From positions 48,659 through 112,658 of the forward strand of contig QHXR01000017.1 of assembly GCA_003223025.1 (NCBI GenBank): DNA of 64,000 bases. Direction: 5' to 3'. This document shows positions 52,081 to 61,716 of this stretch, piece by piece. Below the pieces are notes generated by a model. That model worked only from the letters and a program-made list of their open reading frames with translations. It had not been told where the DNA came from and did no database searches. Every line of letters starts with the position of its first letter. Position 1 is the first letter of the stretch. This stretch comes from Acidobacteriota bacterium (GTDB lineage Bacteria > Acidobacteriota > Blastocatellia > Pyrinomonadales > Pyrinomonadaceae). Both the position numbers and the translations under genes were made by a program.

Positions 52081-53286
52081 TTATTTACGGCGGCGACCGC
52101 CGTATGAACGAAAACTCCTTGCAGGTCCGCCTTTTCGTGCTGCCATTGCCGGCGCCGTAAAGACCTGGCCTCCGAAACCCGGTAGCAGCGTTCGCTCGAC
52201 TGCCTGGCCCGTAAGCTTCTCGATCGCCCGCATCGAATGTTCTTCAGCGGTCGTGAGCAGGGTTATCGCCCTTCCTTTGTTGCCTGCCCGGCCCGTACGG
52301 CCGATTCGGTGGACATAGTCCTCAGGCACCACAGGAACGTCGTAGTTTATCACATGTGAAACCGAATCGATATCGATTCCTCGAGCGGCTACGTCCGTTG
52401 CGACCAAGACCCGCGTTTTACCGGTCTTAAAGCCTCTAAGAGCAGCTTCCCGCTGGGATTGCGACCGATCTCCATGGATCCGGTTCGATTTGTGATCCCG
52501 CTTCTCGAGTATGTGAGCAAGCCGGTCAGCGCCGCGCTTGGTTCGGGTGAAAATAAGCACCCTGTCGAAGTCTTCCTTATCAAGAAGCTCCAGCAAAAGC
52601 GGCATTTTGTACTCGTGGCCGACCGAATATGCGGTCTGCTCGATCGTCGTTGCGGCTTTTCCGCGTGTGCTGATCTCGACATACTGCGGGTCACCGCCCA
52701 TCACTGAGAGCGCGATCCGCTCGATCTCATTCGAAAGCGTTGCCGAGAAGAACAAGGTCTGCCGATTCGACGGGATTTCCTTGCTAATACGTTTGATCGC
52801 CGGCAGGAAGCCCATATCGAGCATCCGATCAGCTTCGTCGAGCACGAGCGTGTCGATCTTCGAGAGATTCAACATGCCCTGCTCCATAAAGTCCATCAAA
52901 CGACCCGGAGTGGCAACAATTATGTTTGCTCCTCGACGGATCGCGTCGATCTGATGCTTATAACCGGCACCGCCGATGATCGAAGCGCAGCGGATATGCT
53001 TTGGTGCTAGCTGACGACAAGCTGCGTCAGTCTGGTTCGCGAGCTCGCGAGTCGGTGACAACACGAGAACGGTCGAACCCTTCTTTCCGCTGACTTCAAG
53101 TCTCTGAAGTATCGGAAGCAGAAATGCGGCAGTCTTGCCGGTTCCTGTCTCGGCAGTCGCGATCACGTCTTTGCCGTCTAAAACTAAAGGAATTGCCTGC
53201 TCCTGAATCGGTGTAGGCGTAACGAAACCCAATGACTCGCATCTAGCCGTCAACGACGACTGCAAGCCTAAATCTTTAAAACTCAT
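52081..53286 (-). CDS. DEAD-box ATP-dependent RNA helicase, RhlE-like
   Basis: A 401-aa protein. The start at 53286 (MSFKDLGLQSS) matches the family; a longer frame begins in the non-coding leader. Motifs in order: Q motif GFVTPTPIQEQAIP, I (ATAETGTGKTAAF), Ia (PTRELANQ), II (VLDEADRMLDMGF), III (FSATLS) and VI (YVHRIGRTGRAGNKGRAI). It ends with a short basic tail (SYGGRRRK) for RNA binding, as in RhlE. It is likely a ribosome biogenesis or cold-stress helicase. Confidence 0.94.
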   Translation of the reverse strand: MSFKDLGLQSSLTARCESLGFVTPTPIQEQAIPLVLDGKDVIATAETGTGKTAAFLLPILQRLEVSGKKGSTVLVLSPTRELANQTDAACRQLAPKHIRCASIIGGAGYKHQIDAIRRGANIIVATPGRLMDFMEQGMLNLSKIDTLVLDEADRMLDMGFLPAIKRISKEIPSNRQTLFFSATLSNEIERIALSVMGGDPQYVEISTRGKAATTIEQTAYSVGHEYKMPLLLELLDKEDFDRVLIFTRTKRGADRLAHILEKRDHKSNRIHGDRSQSQREAALRGFKTGKTRVLVATDVAARGIDIDSVSHVINYDVPVVPEDYVHRIGRTGRAGNKGRAITLLTTAEEHSMRAIEKLTGQAVERTLLPGFGGQVFTAPAMAARKGGPARSFRSYGGRRRK

Positions 53287-53631
53287 TAATGTATTTACTT
53301 TTATTCTCTTACCGAGGTACCGGCGATAACATCGAGGCGCACACGAATCTACGCTGTGCAAGCACTCTTCGAGCCAGCCAAGGCTTAGCTCAAAATCGGT
53401 CTTCGATTATCTAAGAAGTTATCTTACGGTGGGTAATACTTTCGGTGAACGGTAGCAGCGAATGACCAACGCGAGAAGGCTCAATATAAAGCAGAGCCGC
53501 TTCTGACTGTGTTAAAGGAACCAACTCTCGAGTTCTGATCGCTTACTCACATTGAGGGCGAAATTACCGTCGACGAAAGAGAGAAGGAATTTCAAATTGT
53601 GAGATTACAGGAATTAACTCTACGTTGCAAA
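53287..53631. other. 345-bp intergenic region, rhlE leader
   Basis: It lies upstream of the RhlE-like gene and downstream of the osmoprotectant transporter gene, both on the minus strand. I see no ORF with a good start, no palindromic repeat and no recognised riboswitch. A long 5' leader is common for DEAD-box helicase genes. Confidence 0.5.
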
Positions 53632-55152
53632 CTAATTCGAACGAACCCACTCAGCCGCGACTTCGGCCGGTGTCCGCTTGTTGCCATCGACTTCGTAGTT
53701 CAATTTACGCATTTGCTCAGTAGAAATTGAATTAGCGAGTCTTTGGAAAGTCGCCTGAAGGGCCGTTATTTTGTCCGAACGGGCAATAAAAACTGCTTGA
53801 TAAGGTGGAAAATAATGCCGATCGTCCTCGAGTTGAAAGAGATCGAGAGCCGAGATCAGCCCGTCCGTGGAGTTCCCGGCAATGATGTCCAACTCGCCGG
53901 ATCGGAGCGCCTGGTACGTCAAAGAAAGGTCCATCTCGCGTGGCTGCTTCGCGAAATTGAAGCCGTACGCTTTCGCGAAACCGGAGTAACCGTCTGGCCG
54001 TGACATGAAATCCTGACCGAATCCGGCCTGCCAGTCGCGGGCCATCGGTACCGCGTCCGATATCGTTTTCAATCTCTTTTCGCGGGCCGCGTCGCCGCGG
54101 ACCAGGATCGCGAAATCGTTGGCGAAGCCAAGCGGCGGACTAAGATCGAGGTCGAACTTTGCGGCATACTCCTCCTTCGTCTGATCGTAGACGGCCTGCG
54201 GATCCGTGATCGGCGAATGTTTGAGGATCGCCGTGTACGCCGTGCCGGTATATTCCGGATAGACATCGATCTGACCGGCGAGCAGGGAATCATGGGGAAT
54301 ATTGCCGCCGAGCTCAAACCGTCGTTCAACCGTGACTCCGTCACGTTCCAAACTTTGAGCGAGGATCTCCGCGAGGATCACCGATTCGGTAAAGTCCTTC
54401 GACCCGACGATAATGCTGCTTCCGGTCGGGCTTTTCGTGCCGGCGACATAGCCCGAGACCGCAAAAACCGCCAACGCTCCGGCAAAAACAAAACCGCCGA
54501 CCTTGCCTAGCCGCGAAGTCCGCGCGCCGATCGCGTATGACTTTTCGAGCCGGCCGATCGCGAAGTCGCAAATAAGAGCCAAGAGCGCTGACGCGATCGC
54601 TCCGGCGAGTAAGAGATTTTTGTCGTTCTGTCGCAGCCCGCGGAAGATGTAAGTCCCAAGTCCGCCGGCTCCGACCGCCGCCGCAACCGTCGCGACGCCG
54701 ACCGAGATAACGACTGCGACGCGGATTCCCGTCAGGATCACCGGCATCGCCAAAGGAAGCTCGACCATTCGAAGCTGCTGCCAGCCAGTCATTCCCATCG
54801 CCGTCGCGGCTTCGCGTATCTTCGGTTCGATCCCGAGAATTCCCGTCACCGTATTTCTGATCACCGGCAGCAAAGCATAAAGCGCGAGCGCAACGATCGC
54901 TGTTCGAGCGCCAATCCCAAAAAAACTGATCGGTATCAGCAGACCGAACAGAGCGAGACTCGGAACAGTTTGCATGACGTTTGCGAATCCGAGCACGGGC
55001 GTCCGCAACGACTTGACCCGCGTCAGCAAAATTCCAAGCGGCAACCCGATCGCGATCGCGAGTCCGGTCGAGACGAGCACAAGCATCATGTGCTCGCGCG
55101 TAAGCGTGAGCAGCTCGGGCCAGTTCGATCTTAGGAATTCAACAAATGACAT
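53632..55152 (-). CDS. Osmoprotectant ABC transporter, fused permease and substrate-binding protein
   Basis: A 506-aa fusion. Residues 1-205 are a BPD-type permease with about five or six helices (LGILLTRVKSLRTPVLGFAN, and the EAA-like GTGILGIEPKIREAATAMGM-type loop). Residues about 235-506 are an OpuAC/ProX-like binding domain (IIVGSKDFTESVILAEILAQ, LLAGQIDVYPEYTGTAYTAI). Such fusions import glycine betaine, choline or related compounds. The matching ATPase is at 56827, with an amidase gene in between. Confidence 0.92.
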   Translation of the reverse strand: MSFVEFLRSNWPELLTLTREHMMLVLVSTGLAIAIGLPLGILLTRVKSLRTPVLGFANVMQTVPSLALFGLLIPISFFGIGARTAIVALALYALLPVIRNTVTGILGIEPKIREAATAMGMTGWQQLRMVELPLAMPVILTGIRVAVVISVGVATVAAAVGAGGLGTYIFRGLRQNDKNLLLAGAIASALLALICDFAIGRLEKSYAIGARTSRLGKVGGFVFAGALAVFAVSGYVAGTKSPTGSSIIVGSKDFTESVILAEILAQSLERDGVTVERRFELGGNIPHDSLLAGQIDVYPEYTGTAYTAILKHSPITDPQAVYDQTKEEYAAKFDLDLSPPLGFANDFAILVRGDAAREKRLKTISDAVPMARDWQAGFGQDFMSRPDGYSGFAKAYGFNFAKQPREMDLSLTYQALRSGELDIIAGNSTDGLISALDLFQLEDDRHYFPPYQAVFIARSDKITALQATFQRLANSISTEQMRKLNYEVDGNKRTPAEVAAEWVRSN

Positions 55153-55163
55153 TCGCGATTAAG

Positions 55164-55264
55164 TTCAGAGTGCACGATTTATCGCGTAGTTTTCTTCACC
55201 CGATCATAACGCCGTGAATTAAAGGTTGCGAAGAAAACTACGCGATAAATCGCGCACTCTGAAC
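55164..55264. repeat. GTTCAGAGTGCGCG-family palindromic element, copy 3
   Basis: The arms 55164-55197 and 55231-55264 are inverted copies, with outer sequence GTTCAGAGTGCACGATTTAT and a distinct inner extension AGTTTTCTT. The loop of about 33 bases is unrelated to the other copies. It separates the amidase and permease genes. Confidence 0.9.
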
Positions 55265-55270
55265 GACAAG

Positions 55271-56821
55271 TCACTTCTTCGGATATGTCGGCAGCAACTG
55301 GGGCGTCACGCGCCCTTTTGTTTTCTGCTCGAATGCGTACGCATATTTGATCAGTGCCGGCTCGCTGAATGCGCGTCCGAAAAACGCCATTCCCGTCGCG
55401 GTGCTCTCACGAAATCCGAGCGGAACGGTGATGTATGGATAACCCGCGACCGCGGCGATCGACCATGTCACACCACTCGTCGGAGTAACGAGCGCATCGA
55501 GCTTGTCTTTCGCCATCACAGCATCGACTCCGTCCTCGCGCGTCGACTTTTTGATCTTCGCCAAAGCATCCATGTACGACTTGTCGCTAAGGTCGCCTTT
55601 GTCGCGCGACTGCTGAAACAGTTCCTGTCCGAATTTCGGTAGCTCCTTTTCTTTATTCTCGTCGTTGAACTTGATGAGGTCATCGAGCGATTTGTGTTTC
55701 GACCCTCGTGCGGCCAGATACTTCGCAAGATCGGTTTTGAATTCGTATTCGAGGACGTTAAGTCGATTATCGGAGAGCTTCGAATAATCCGGAGCAAACG
55801 TCACGTCGATCAACTCCGCACCCGCATCGCGGAGAACCTGGATGTACTTCTGCGCATACTCTTTCAGTTCGGGCCGTGTCGTGTATTGCATGACAAGCCC
55901 GAGCCGGGAGCCGCGAAGTCCATCCGCCTCGAGAAACTTTGTGTAATCCTTGGCCGCATTTTTAACCGATTCGCCGGTGACCGCGTCAGCCTTGTCGTGG
56001 CCAACCATCGCGCCGAGCAGGATCGCCGCATCCGCGACCGTCCGCGCCATCGGGCCGGCGGTGTCTTGCGAGTGTGCGATCGGGATGATCCCGCTTCGAG
56101 ACACAAGTCCCAAGGTCGGTTTGATCCCGACGACGCCGTTCGTCAACGCCGGACAAATTACCGAACCGTTCGTTTCGGTACCGACGGCGACAACGGTCAG
56201 ATTCGCCGAGACAGCGACTCCGGATCCCGAGCTCGAACCGCACGGATTCTGATCGAGGAAGTACGGATGGTTTGTCTGTCCGCCGCGTCCCGACCAACCG
56301 CTGATCGATTTCGTCGAACGAAAATTCGCCCACTCGCTGAGATTTGTTTTTCCGATGATCACGGCACCAGCCTTTCGCAATCGCTGCACGACAAACGCAT
56401 CCTGCTTCGGCGTCGGAGCGTCGACAAGAGCAAGCGACCCGGCAGTCGTGAGCATTTTGTCCGCCGTGTCGATGTTGTCTTTTATCATGATCGGGATGCC
56501 GTGCATCATTGATCGCGACTTACCGCGTTTGCGCTCTTGGTCGAGCGCGTCGGCGATCGAAAGCGCATCGGGATTGATCTCGATCACCGATCTCAGCCTC
56601 CCGTCGATCTGCTTGATCCGTTCGAGATACATCTCGACTAGTCGTCGGGAAGTGAGTTGTCCGGAACGCATCTTCGTCTGAAGTTCGGAGATCGTCACTT
56701 CGACGAGTTCGGGAAATGGATCTTCGGGTGTACGTATTGCGGCTTTCATCGTTCGGCACAGTGCAAGACCGGCGAGGCCGGCTACTCCAGTTTTCAAAAA
56801 CTCTCTTCGATCTTTTGTCAT
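55271..56821 (-). CDS. Amidase-signature hydrolase with twin-arginine signal
   Basis: A 516-aa protein. The start at 56821 leaves a Tat-type signal TKDRREFLKTGVAGLAGLAL, implying folded export. The amidase signature follows: MHGIPIMIKDNIDTADKML has the catalytic Lys, and the Gly/Ser-rich stretch CGSSSGSGVAVSANLTV has the cis-Ser, with the nucleophile in GTETNGSVICPA. It hydrolyses carboxamides. It lies between the ABC ATPase gene (5 bases upstream) and the permease gene, so it may act on a transported amide. Confidence 0.88.
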   Translation of the reverse strand: MTKDRREFLKTGVAGLAGLALCRTMKAAIRTPEDPFPELVEVTISELQTKMRSGQLTSRRLVEMYLERIKQIDGRLRSVIEINPDALSIADALDQERKRGKSRSMMHGIPIMIKDNIDTADKMLTTAGSLALVDAPTPKQDAFVVQRLRKAGAVIIGKTNLSEWANFRSTKSISGWSGRGGQTNHPYFLDQNPCGSSSGSGVAVSANLTVVAVGTETNGSVICPALTNGVVGIKPTLGLVSRSGIIPIAHSQDTAGPMARTVADAAILLGAMVGHDKADAVTGESVKNAAKDYTKFLEADGLRGSRLGLVMQYTTRPELKEYAQKYIQVLRDAGAELIDVTFAPDYSKLSDNRLNVLEYEFKTDLAKYLAARGSKHKSLDDLIKFNDENKEKELPKFGQELFQQSRDKGDLSDKSYMDALAKIKKSTREDGVDAVMAKDKLDALVTPTSGVTWSIAAVAGYPYITVPLGFRESTATGMAFFGRAFSEPALIKYAYAFEQKTKGRVTPQLLPTYPKK

Positions 56822-56826
56822 ACAAA

Positions 56827-57567
56827 TCAAAGACGGACGGTATCGAGATACGCTCTCGCGAGTGCCGAGTCGGACTTGGCGAAATTATCGGGCGTATCGA
56901 CGGAAACTATTCGTCCACGTTCCATCAGCGCGATCCGGGATCCGAGAAGCATCGCTTCGTGCAGATCGTGGGTCACGAATACCGCCGTCTTTTGCAACGA
57001 CCGCACGAGCTCGGCAAACTCGCGCTGAAGTTTGTTTCGGGTGATCGCATCCAGGGCGCCGAACGGCTCGTCGAGCAAAACGATCTTCGGATCGGCAGCG
57101 AGCGCGCGAGCTACTCCGACCCGTTGTTTCTGACCGCCAGATAGCTCATGCGGAAAACGATCGGCGAACTTCGCCGAATCGAGTCCGACCAACTCCATCA
57201 TCTCGCGAACGCGCTGATCGATCCGTTCGCGTTCCCAACTCAAAAGTCTCGGCACGAGTCCGATATTGCCCGCGACCGAAAAGTGCGGCATCAAACCGGC
57301 TTCCTGGAGGACGAAACCGATGTGACGGCGGAGATCGACCGCGTCCCAGTCCGTTGTCGGTTTCCCTTCGACCAGCACTTCGCCCGATGTCGGCTCAATC
57401 AACCGGTTGATCATCTTCAGCGTCGTCGTCTTTCCGCAGCCCGATTCGCCCAACAGCACGAGTGTCTCGCCCCGTGCGACCGTCAGGTCAATGCCCGTCA
57501 GGATAACCGTACTACCCACGCTGTAGCCGGCTGAACGGAACTCTATGATCGGTGTCGTGTTAGTCAT
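56827..57567 (-). CDS. ABC transporter ATP-binding protein (osmoprotectant type)
   Basis: A 246-aa protein. Walker A GESGCGKTTTLKMI, the signature LSGGQKQRVGVARALA, Walker B KIVLLDEPFGALD and the H-loop VFVTHDLHE are all intact. The ITRNKLQREF region is typical of OpuAA/ProV-like ATPases, although the CBS domains of OpuAA are absent. It is the first gene of the unit that continues with the amidase and the permease-binding fusion. Confidence 0.93.
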   Translation of the reverse strand: MTNTTPIIEFRSAGYSVGSTVILTGIDLTVARGETLVLLGESGCGKTTTLKMINRLIEPTSGEVLVEGKPTTDWDAVDLRRHIGFVLQEAGLMPHFSVAGNIGLVPRLLSWERERIDQRVREMMELVGLDSAKFADRFPHELSGGQKQRVGVARALAADPKIVLLDEPFGALDAITRNKLQREFAELVRSLQKTAVFVTHDLHEAMLLGSRIALMERGRIVSVDTPDNFAKSDSALARAYLDTVRL

Positions 57568-57709
57568 TCAGGATCGCAAAAAAGTTTACCATCCTGATGC
57601 AAATTTCCCGGCGAACACGCGTTCATGTCTGACAGCCGCAAAAAGTATTTGCGACTGACGTCAATGTCCAACGAGCCACAAAGATGGCCGACATATGGTG
57701 GAAAAGAAA

Positions 57710-58405
57710 ATGAGAACCCTTAAAGATATTTCGATCAAATTCGGAAGATTAGGTTTTATAGCTGCAATTATTATTTTGACGATCGCTTCGGCGAACGTTT
57801 ATGCGAATGAAACACCGAGCGCGGCCGCTGCGAGCGCCGCCCGCGTGCAGGATGCGGAGCAGATGCTTTCGAGCCTCGGCTACTGGATAACGAAAGTCGA
57901 CGGTCGCTCGGACGACTCGACGCGACAGGGAATCATCGCCTTCCAAAAGGTCGAAGGCCTGAAGCGCACCGGCGTTCTGGACGATAAAGTTCTGACCGCA
58001 CTTCGGCTCGCAAACCGTCCGGTCGCAAAGCACGCAGGTGCGGCGCATGTCGAGATCGACATCACGCGACAGGTGATCCTGCTCGTGAACGATGAAGGAA
58101 TCGTGACTACGATCTTGTCGACCTCGACCGGCAACGGAGCGCGATACTTTAGCGAAGGCAGATGGGACACGGCTTACACGCCGCGCGGAACTTTCAAGAT
58201 CCAACGCCAGATCAAAGGCATCCGTAAAGCGGCGCTCGGCACGATCTATTACCCGAGCTACTTCAACGGCGGCATCGCGATCCACGGCAGCAACTCCATC
58301 CCGACAACGGCCGCGAGCCACGGTTGTGCACGCATTCCGCGTTTCGCTGACAAGCAGTTCGCTGACATGGTCAAAGTCGGCCAGACCGTTTACGTATACG
58401 ACTAA
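57710..58405 (+). CDS. L,D-transpeptidase with peptidoglycan-binding domain
   Basis: A 231-aa protein. The start at 57710 is favoured by GGTGGA upstream. Residues 1-30 are a signal sequence (LGFIAAIIILTIASANVYA). A PG-binding-1 domain (about 45-100, LGYWITKVDGRSDDSTRQGI) precedes the YkuD domain, with its HGS and SHGCARI motifs near 200-212 containing the catalytic His and Cys. It cross-links meso-DAP in peptidoglycan or anchors proteins. Monocistronic with a strong terminator. Confidence 0.93.
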   Translation: MRTLKDISIKFGRLGFIAAIIILTIASANVYANETPSAAAASAARVQDAEQMLSSLGYWITKVDGRSDDSTRQGIIAFQKVEGLKRTGVLDDKVLTALRLANRPVAKHAGAAHVEIDITRQVILLVNDEGIVTTILSTSTGNGARYFSEGRWDTAYTPRGTFKIQRQIKGIRKAALGTIYYPSYFNGGIAIHGSNSIPTTAASHGCARIPRFADKQFADMVKVGQTVYVYD

Positions 58406-58429
58406 AAATCCCCCGAGCCCCCAAGCGCA

Positions 58430-58463
58430 AAAGAGGCTGCCCGCAAAACGGCAGCCTCTTTGT
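58430..58463 (+). terminator. Rho-independent terminator of the L,D-transpeptidase gene
   Basis: AAAGAGGCTGCC and GGCAGCCTCTTT form a 12-bp stem with loop CGCAAAAC; a T-containing tail follows. Confidence 0.9.
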
Positions 58464-58486
58464 GTTAGTTCAGACCTTTCTTTTTA

Positions 58487-60082
58487 TCAAACGACTTCGG
58501 CCGGAATTTTTTGACGCGGCCGCAACTTTACGAGCAGCTCAAGCAGCAAATTGGGATTGACCGGTTTGGGGACGTGATCCTGGAATCCGGCATCGAGAGC
58601 GAGGTTGCGGTCCTGCACGCTCACATAGCCGGTCAGGGCGATCGCCGGAACATCGCCGCCGGCTTTGCTCGGGAGAATGCGAACTTTTCTAATAAGATCG
58701 TAGCCGTCTTCGCCCGGTAATCCGATGTCGCTCACGAGAACCTCGGGCGGAGCGGCTCGGATCTTCTCGTAAGCCTCTCGTGCCGATTCCGCCGATTCGA
58801 CGTCGACACCGTAGAGAGCAAGGACCATCTCCAACATTTCGCGCGAATCCTTGTCATCCTCGACGAGCAGGATCTTCATTCCTTTTATCTTGCGTTGGAT
58901 CTCCTGCGATATGACGGGCGTCCGGCTACCGCCGTTAGTTCGAGCGAGAAGTTTTGAATCGGCGACCGGTAGGCTGATCTTGAAAATAGAGCCCTGATCC
59001 TTGCCGGCACTATATACGGCGACGGATCCGCCATGAAGCTCGACCAGATGGCGCACGATGGCAAGTCCGAGGCCGAGACCTCCGATGCGACGGGTGTAGG
59101 TACTGTCGGCCTGACGAAAGCGTTCGAACACGTATGGAAGGAATTGCCGGTCGATGCCCTGACCCGAATCGCTCACCTGGATCGTGACGTTCGATCCTTC
59201 GCGTTTCAGTCCGATATCCACTCGACCTTCCTCCGGCGTGAACTTCACGGCGTTGGTCAGGAGATTGAGAAAAACCTGCTGAAGGCGCTCGCTGTCGCCC
59301 TCGACCGGTACTGGTTCATATTCACTCGAATCAACCGAAAGTAAAATATTTTTTGCGTCCGCCGATGGCCGGATCATCTCGACGGCGAGGTCGACGATGT
59401 TTCCGACGTCTATCGGCTCGTGTTTTATCTCGAGTTTTCCGGTGATGATCCGCGAGACGAAAAGAATGTCGGAGATCATTTCAGACTGGCCCTTGGCATT
59501 GCGTTCGATAACCTCGATCGCGCGTTCGACATCCGCCGGGTCCAGCTTTCGCGTGCGTAGGATCTGGATCCAACCGACTATTGAATTCAGCGGCGTACGC
59601 AACTCGTGCGACAGCGTAGCGAGGAAAAGGTCCTTCTGCTTATCAGCCTCTTCGAGTTGGTCGAGCAGATCCCGCGCCTGGTATTGGCGTTGGCGTGCAC
59701 GCAACGCGCCGCGAACGGCGCTCACGAGCATCGTGATCCGTATCGGGCGCTCGACTATGGTTACATTGATGCGGCCGCCCAAGGTCTCCGAAAGAAACTC
59801 GGCGTTACGGTTATGGCTTGAGAAGACTATGACCGGGAGGTCCGACCAAACCGGCTGCGTCTCCAGCGCTTTGATCAGTTGATCGAGAGCTTGCGGCTCC
59901 ACCGCTTCTTCGGCCAAAAGCAACGCACCCGCGCCTTTCGGAATTGAGGCAATCAGCTCATCGAACTTCTCGCACGCCCTGGCGTCGATCCCCACGCCCT
60001 GAAGCGTTGAGCGAACCAGCTCGGCATCACGCCCTGTCGGCATCAGGATGAGTACACTACTTTCTTTACTGCTGCTCCTCAT
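58487..60082 (-). CDS. Hybrid sensor histidine kinase with N-terminal pseudo-receiver
   Basis: A 531-aa protein. The start at 60082 has AAGGA upstream; the longer frame starts at GTG 60100. An N-terminal receiver-like domain (about 8-130) lacks the phospho-Asp. Then HisKA (FLATLSHELRTPLNSIVGWI, His near 159), HATPase (SERLQQVFLNLLTNAVKFTP, GGLGLGLAIVRHLVELHG) and a C-terminal receiver with the Asp in EVLVSDIGLPGEDGYDLI. It overlaps the 3' end of the KaiC-like gene by 17 bases, so the two are translated together. Confidence 0.92.
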   Translation of the reverse strand: MRSSSKESSVLILMPTGRDAELVRSTLQGVGIDARACEKFDELIASIPKGAGALLLAEEAVEPQALDQLIKALETQPVWSDLPVIVFSSHNRNAEFLSETLGGRINVTIVERPIRITMLVSAVRGALRARQRQYQARDLLDQLEEADKQKDLFLATLSHELRTPLNSIVGWIQILRTRKLDPADVERAIEVIERNAKGQSEMISDILFVSRIITGKLEIKHEPIDVGNIVDLAVEMIRPSADAKNILLSVDSSEYEPVPVEGDSERLQQVFLNLLTNAVKFTPEEGRVDIGLKREGSNVTIQVSDSGQGIDRQFLPYVFERFRQADSTYTRRIGGLGLGLAIVRHLVELHGGSVAVYSAGKDQGSIFKISLPVADSKLLARTNGGSRTPVISQEIQRKIKGMKILLVEDDKDSREMLEMVLALYGVDVESAESAREAYEKIRAAPPEVLVSDIGLPGEDGYDLIRKVRILPSKAGGDVPAIALTGYVSVQDRNLALDAGFQDHVPKPVNPNLLLELLVKLRPRQKIPAEVV

Positions 60083-61583
60083 TCTTTCCTTCGTCTTCAC
60101 CCATCAGACTGGCAACCGAGCCGCGATAAACCGGTACGCCGGTCAATACGCCGCGAAATTCCGAAAGCGGACGTCCCAGCTGCAACCCACCGGGACCGAT
60201 ACGATATTCACGGATCGTCCGTTCATGGTCGCCGGTTCTTTTCTTTAATATCGAGATGGCCTGGCGAACCGCTCCTTCGGCCTCGAAATATCGCAATATA
60301 ACGACGCTGTCTGCGAGATAACTCATGTCGATCGGGGCGACCATCGATCCGATAAGGCCGTACTGTCCGACTACGAGAATACTTACGACACCGTTGCGAT
60401 TTAGATACGCGAGCAGCTCGTGAAACTGCATCGTCAAATAACGCTCCTGCGGCGTCGCCATCATGTATCCGTTTACGCTGTCGATGATCACGACGCGGGT
60501 ATCATTATCTTCGACTTCCCGGCTCACCATGTACGAAAGTTCGCCCGGAGTTAGCTCGGCAAGCTGGATCTGCCGCAGCATCATTTTGCCTTCCTCGTGA
60601 TAACGCTTGATATCCAGTCCGAGCGCCGAAGTACGTTTGAAAAGAGTCTCGGGGCTCTCGTCGAAAAGGTAGACCGCAACTCGCTCGCCGCGTTCGATGG
60701 CCGCGCACGCGTACATCATCGACAGCGTAGATTTACCGACACCCGCCGGGCCGATCAGGATCGTGCTTGTACCGTAATGCAATCCTCCCATCAACTTGTC
60801 CAATTCCGGTTGGCCCGATCCCAGCGTCTCCTCCCTGGATATAGTTTTTACTTTTCGCTCAGGTGAGAGCCTCGGGAAAACGATCATGCCGCCGGTCTCG
60901 ATATTGAAATCGTGTAAGCCGGATTGGAAGCTTACCCCGCGCATTTTTACTACCCGAATAGCGTGTCGCTGACGCCCGTATTCGACGGGAACATATTCCA
61001 GATTCAAGACTCCGTGGGCGACGCTTTCGAGCTGACGATCCGGAGCCTTCGATGTGCGGTCGTCGAGCAGCAGGACGGTGCAGTTTCGTGTCAAAAAATA
61101 TTGTTTGAGCGCAAGTATCTGCCGCCTGAACCGCAGCGGATCACTCGCCAGCATTCGCATCTCGGATAGGGAATCGAAAACGACGCGAACGGGATTCACG
61201 CGTTCAACTTCGTCGAGGATCATCCGCGTGGTCTCATCGAGCTCGACCTCCGACGGATGAAAAACCGTGTAACGGGAATTGTCGGTCAAGCTATCGCCGG
61301 ACTCCGTCAGATCCTGGATCACGATGCCATCCAGCGACCAGCCGTGCGATTCGGCAACGGACATCAGTTCTTCGCGGCTTTCCGAAAGCGTTACGTACAA
61401 TGCCGCCTCGCCCCGGCGAACACCTTCGAGCAGAAACATCATCCCCAACGTTGTCTTGCCGGTTCCGGGACTGCCTTCGATCAAGTGAAGACGGTTCTTC
61501 GGAAATCCGCCCTTCAAAATGTGGTCAAGACCGATTATTCCGGTTGAAAGGCGCTCGGAAGCGGATTGCTTTTTCATACGCAA
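60066..61583 (-). CDS. KaiC-like double RecA-domain ATPase
   Basis: A 505-aa protein made of two RecA-like domains. The first Walker A, GSPGTGKTTLGMM, is at 37-49 and the second, GPAGVGKSTLSMM, near 285. FVFDSLSE-type Walker B motifs (VVFDSLSEMRM, VVIIDSVNGYM) follow each. The order and length are those of KaiC homologues outside cyanobacteria, which often pair with histidine kinases. No kaiA or kaiB is in the window. The downstream gene is a hybrid histidine kinase. Confidence 0.9.
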   Translation of the reverse strand: MRMKKQSASERLSTGIIGLDHILKGGFPKNRLHLIEGSPGTGKTTLGMMFLLEGVRRGEAALYVTLSESREELMSVAESHGWSLDGIVIQDLTESGDSLTDNSRYTVFHPSEVELDETTRMILDEVERVNPVRVVFDSLSEMRMLASDPLRFRRQILALKQYFLTRNCTVLLLDDRTSKAPDRQLESVAHGVLNLEYVPVEYGRQRHAIRVVKMRGVSFQSGLHDFNIETGGMIVFPRLSPERKVKTISREETLGSGQPELDKLMGGLHYGTSTILIGPAGVGKSTLSMMYACAAIERGERVAVYLFDESPETLFKRTSALGLDIKRYHEEGKMMLRQIQLAELTPGELSYMVSREVEDNDTRVVIIDSVNGYMMATPQERYLTMQFHELLAYLNRNGVVSILVVGQYGLIGSMVAPIDMSYLADSVVILRYFEAEGAVRQAISILKKRTGDHERTIREYRIGPGGLQLGRPLSEFRGVLTGVPVYRGSVASLMGEDEGKNEEQQ

Positions 61584-61716
61584 AAAAAGGGATCGTGAGA
61601 TCCTCGGTGGGCTGGGTCAGGGGTAAGTTATTTTCGCACAATCGGAAGACGATGGGCAAAGTTTTTGCGGAACGGACGGGCGAACCCACGGCGGAGAAGA
61701 CGAGACAAAAAAAAAC

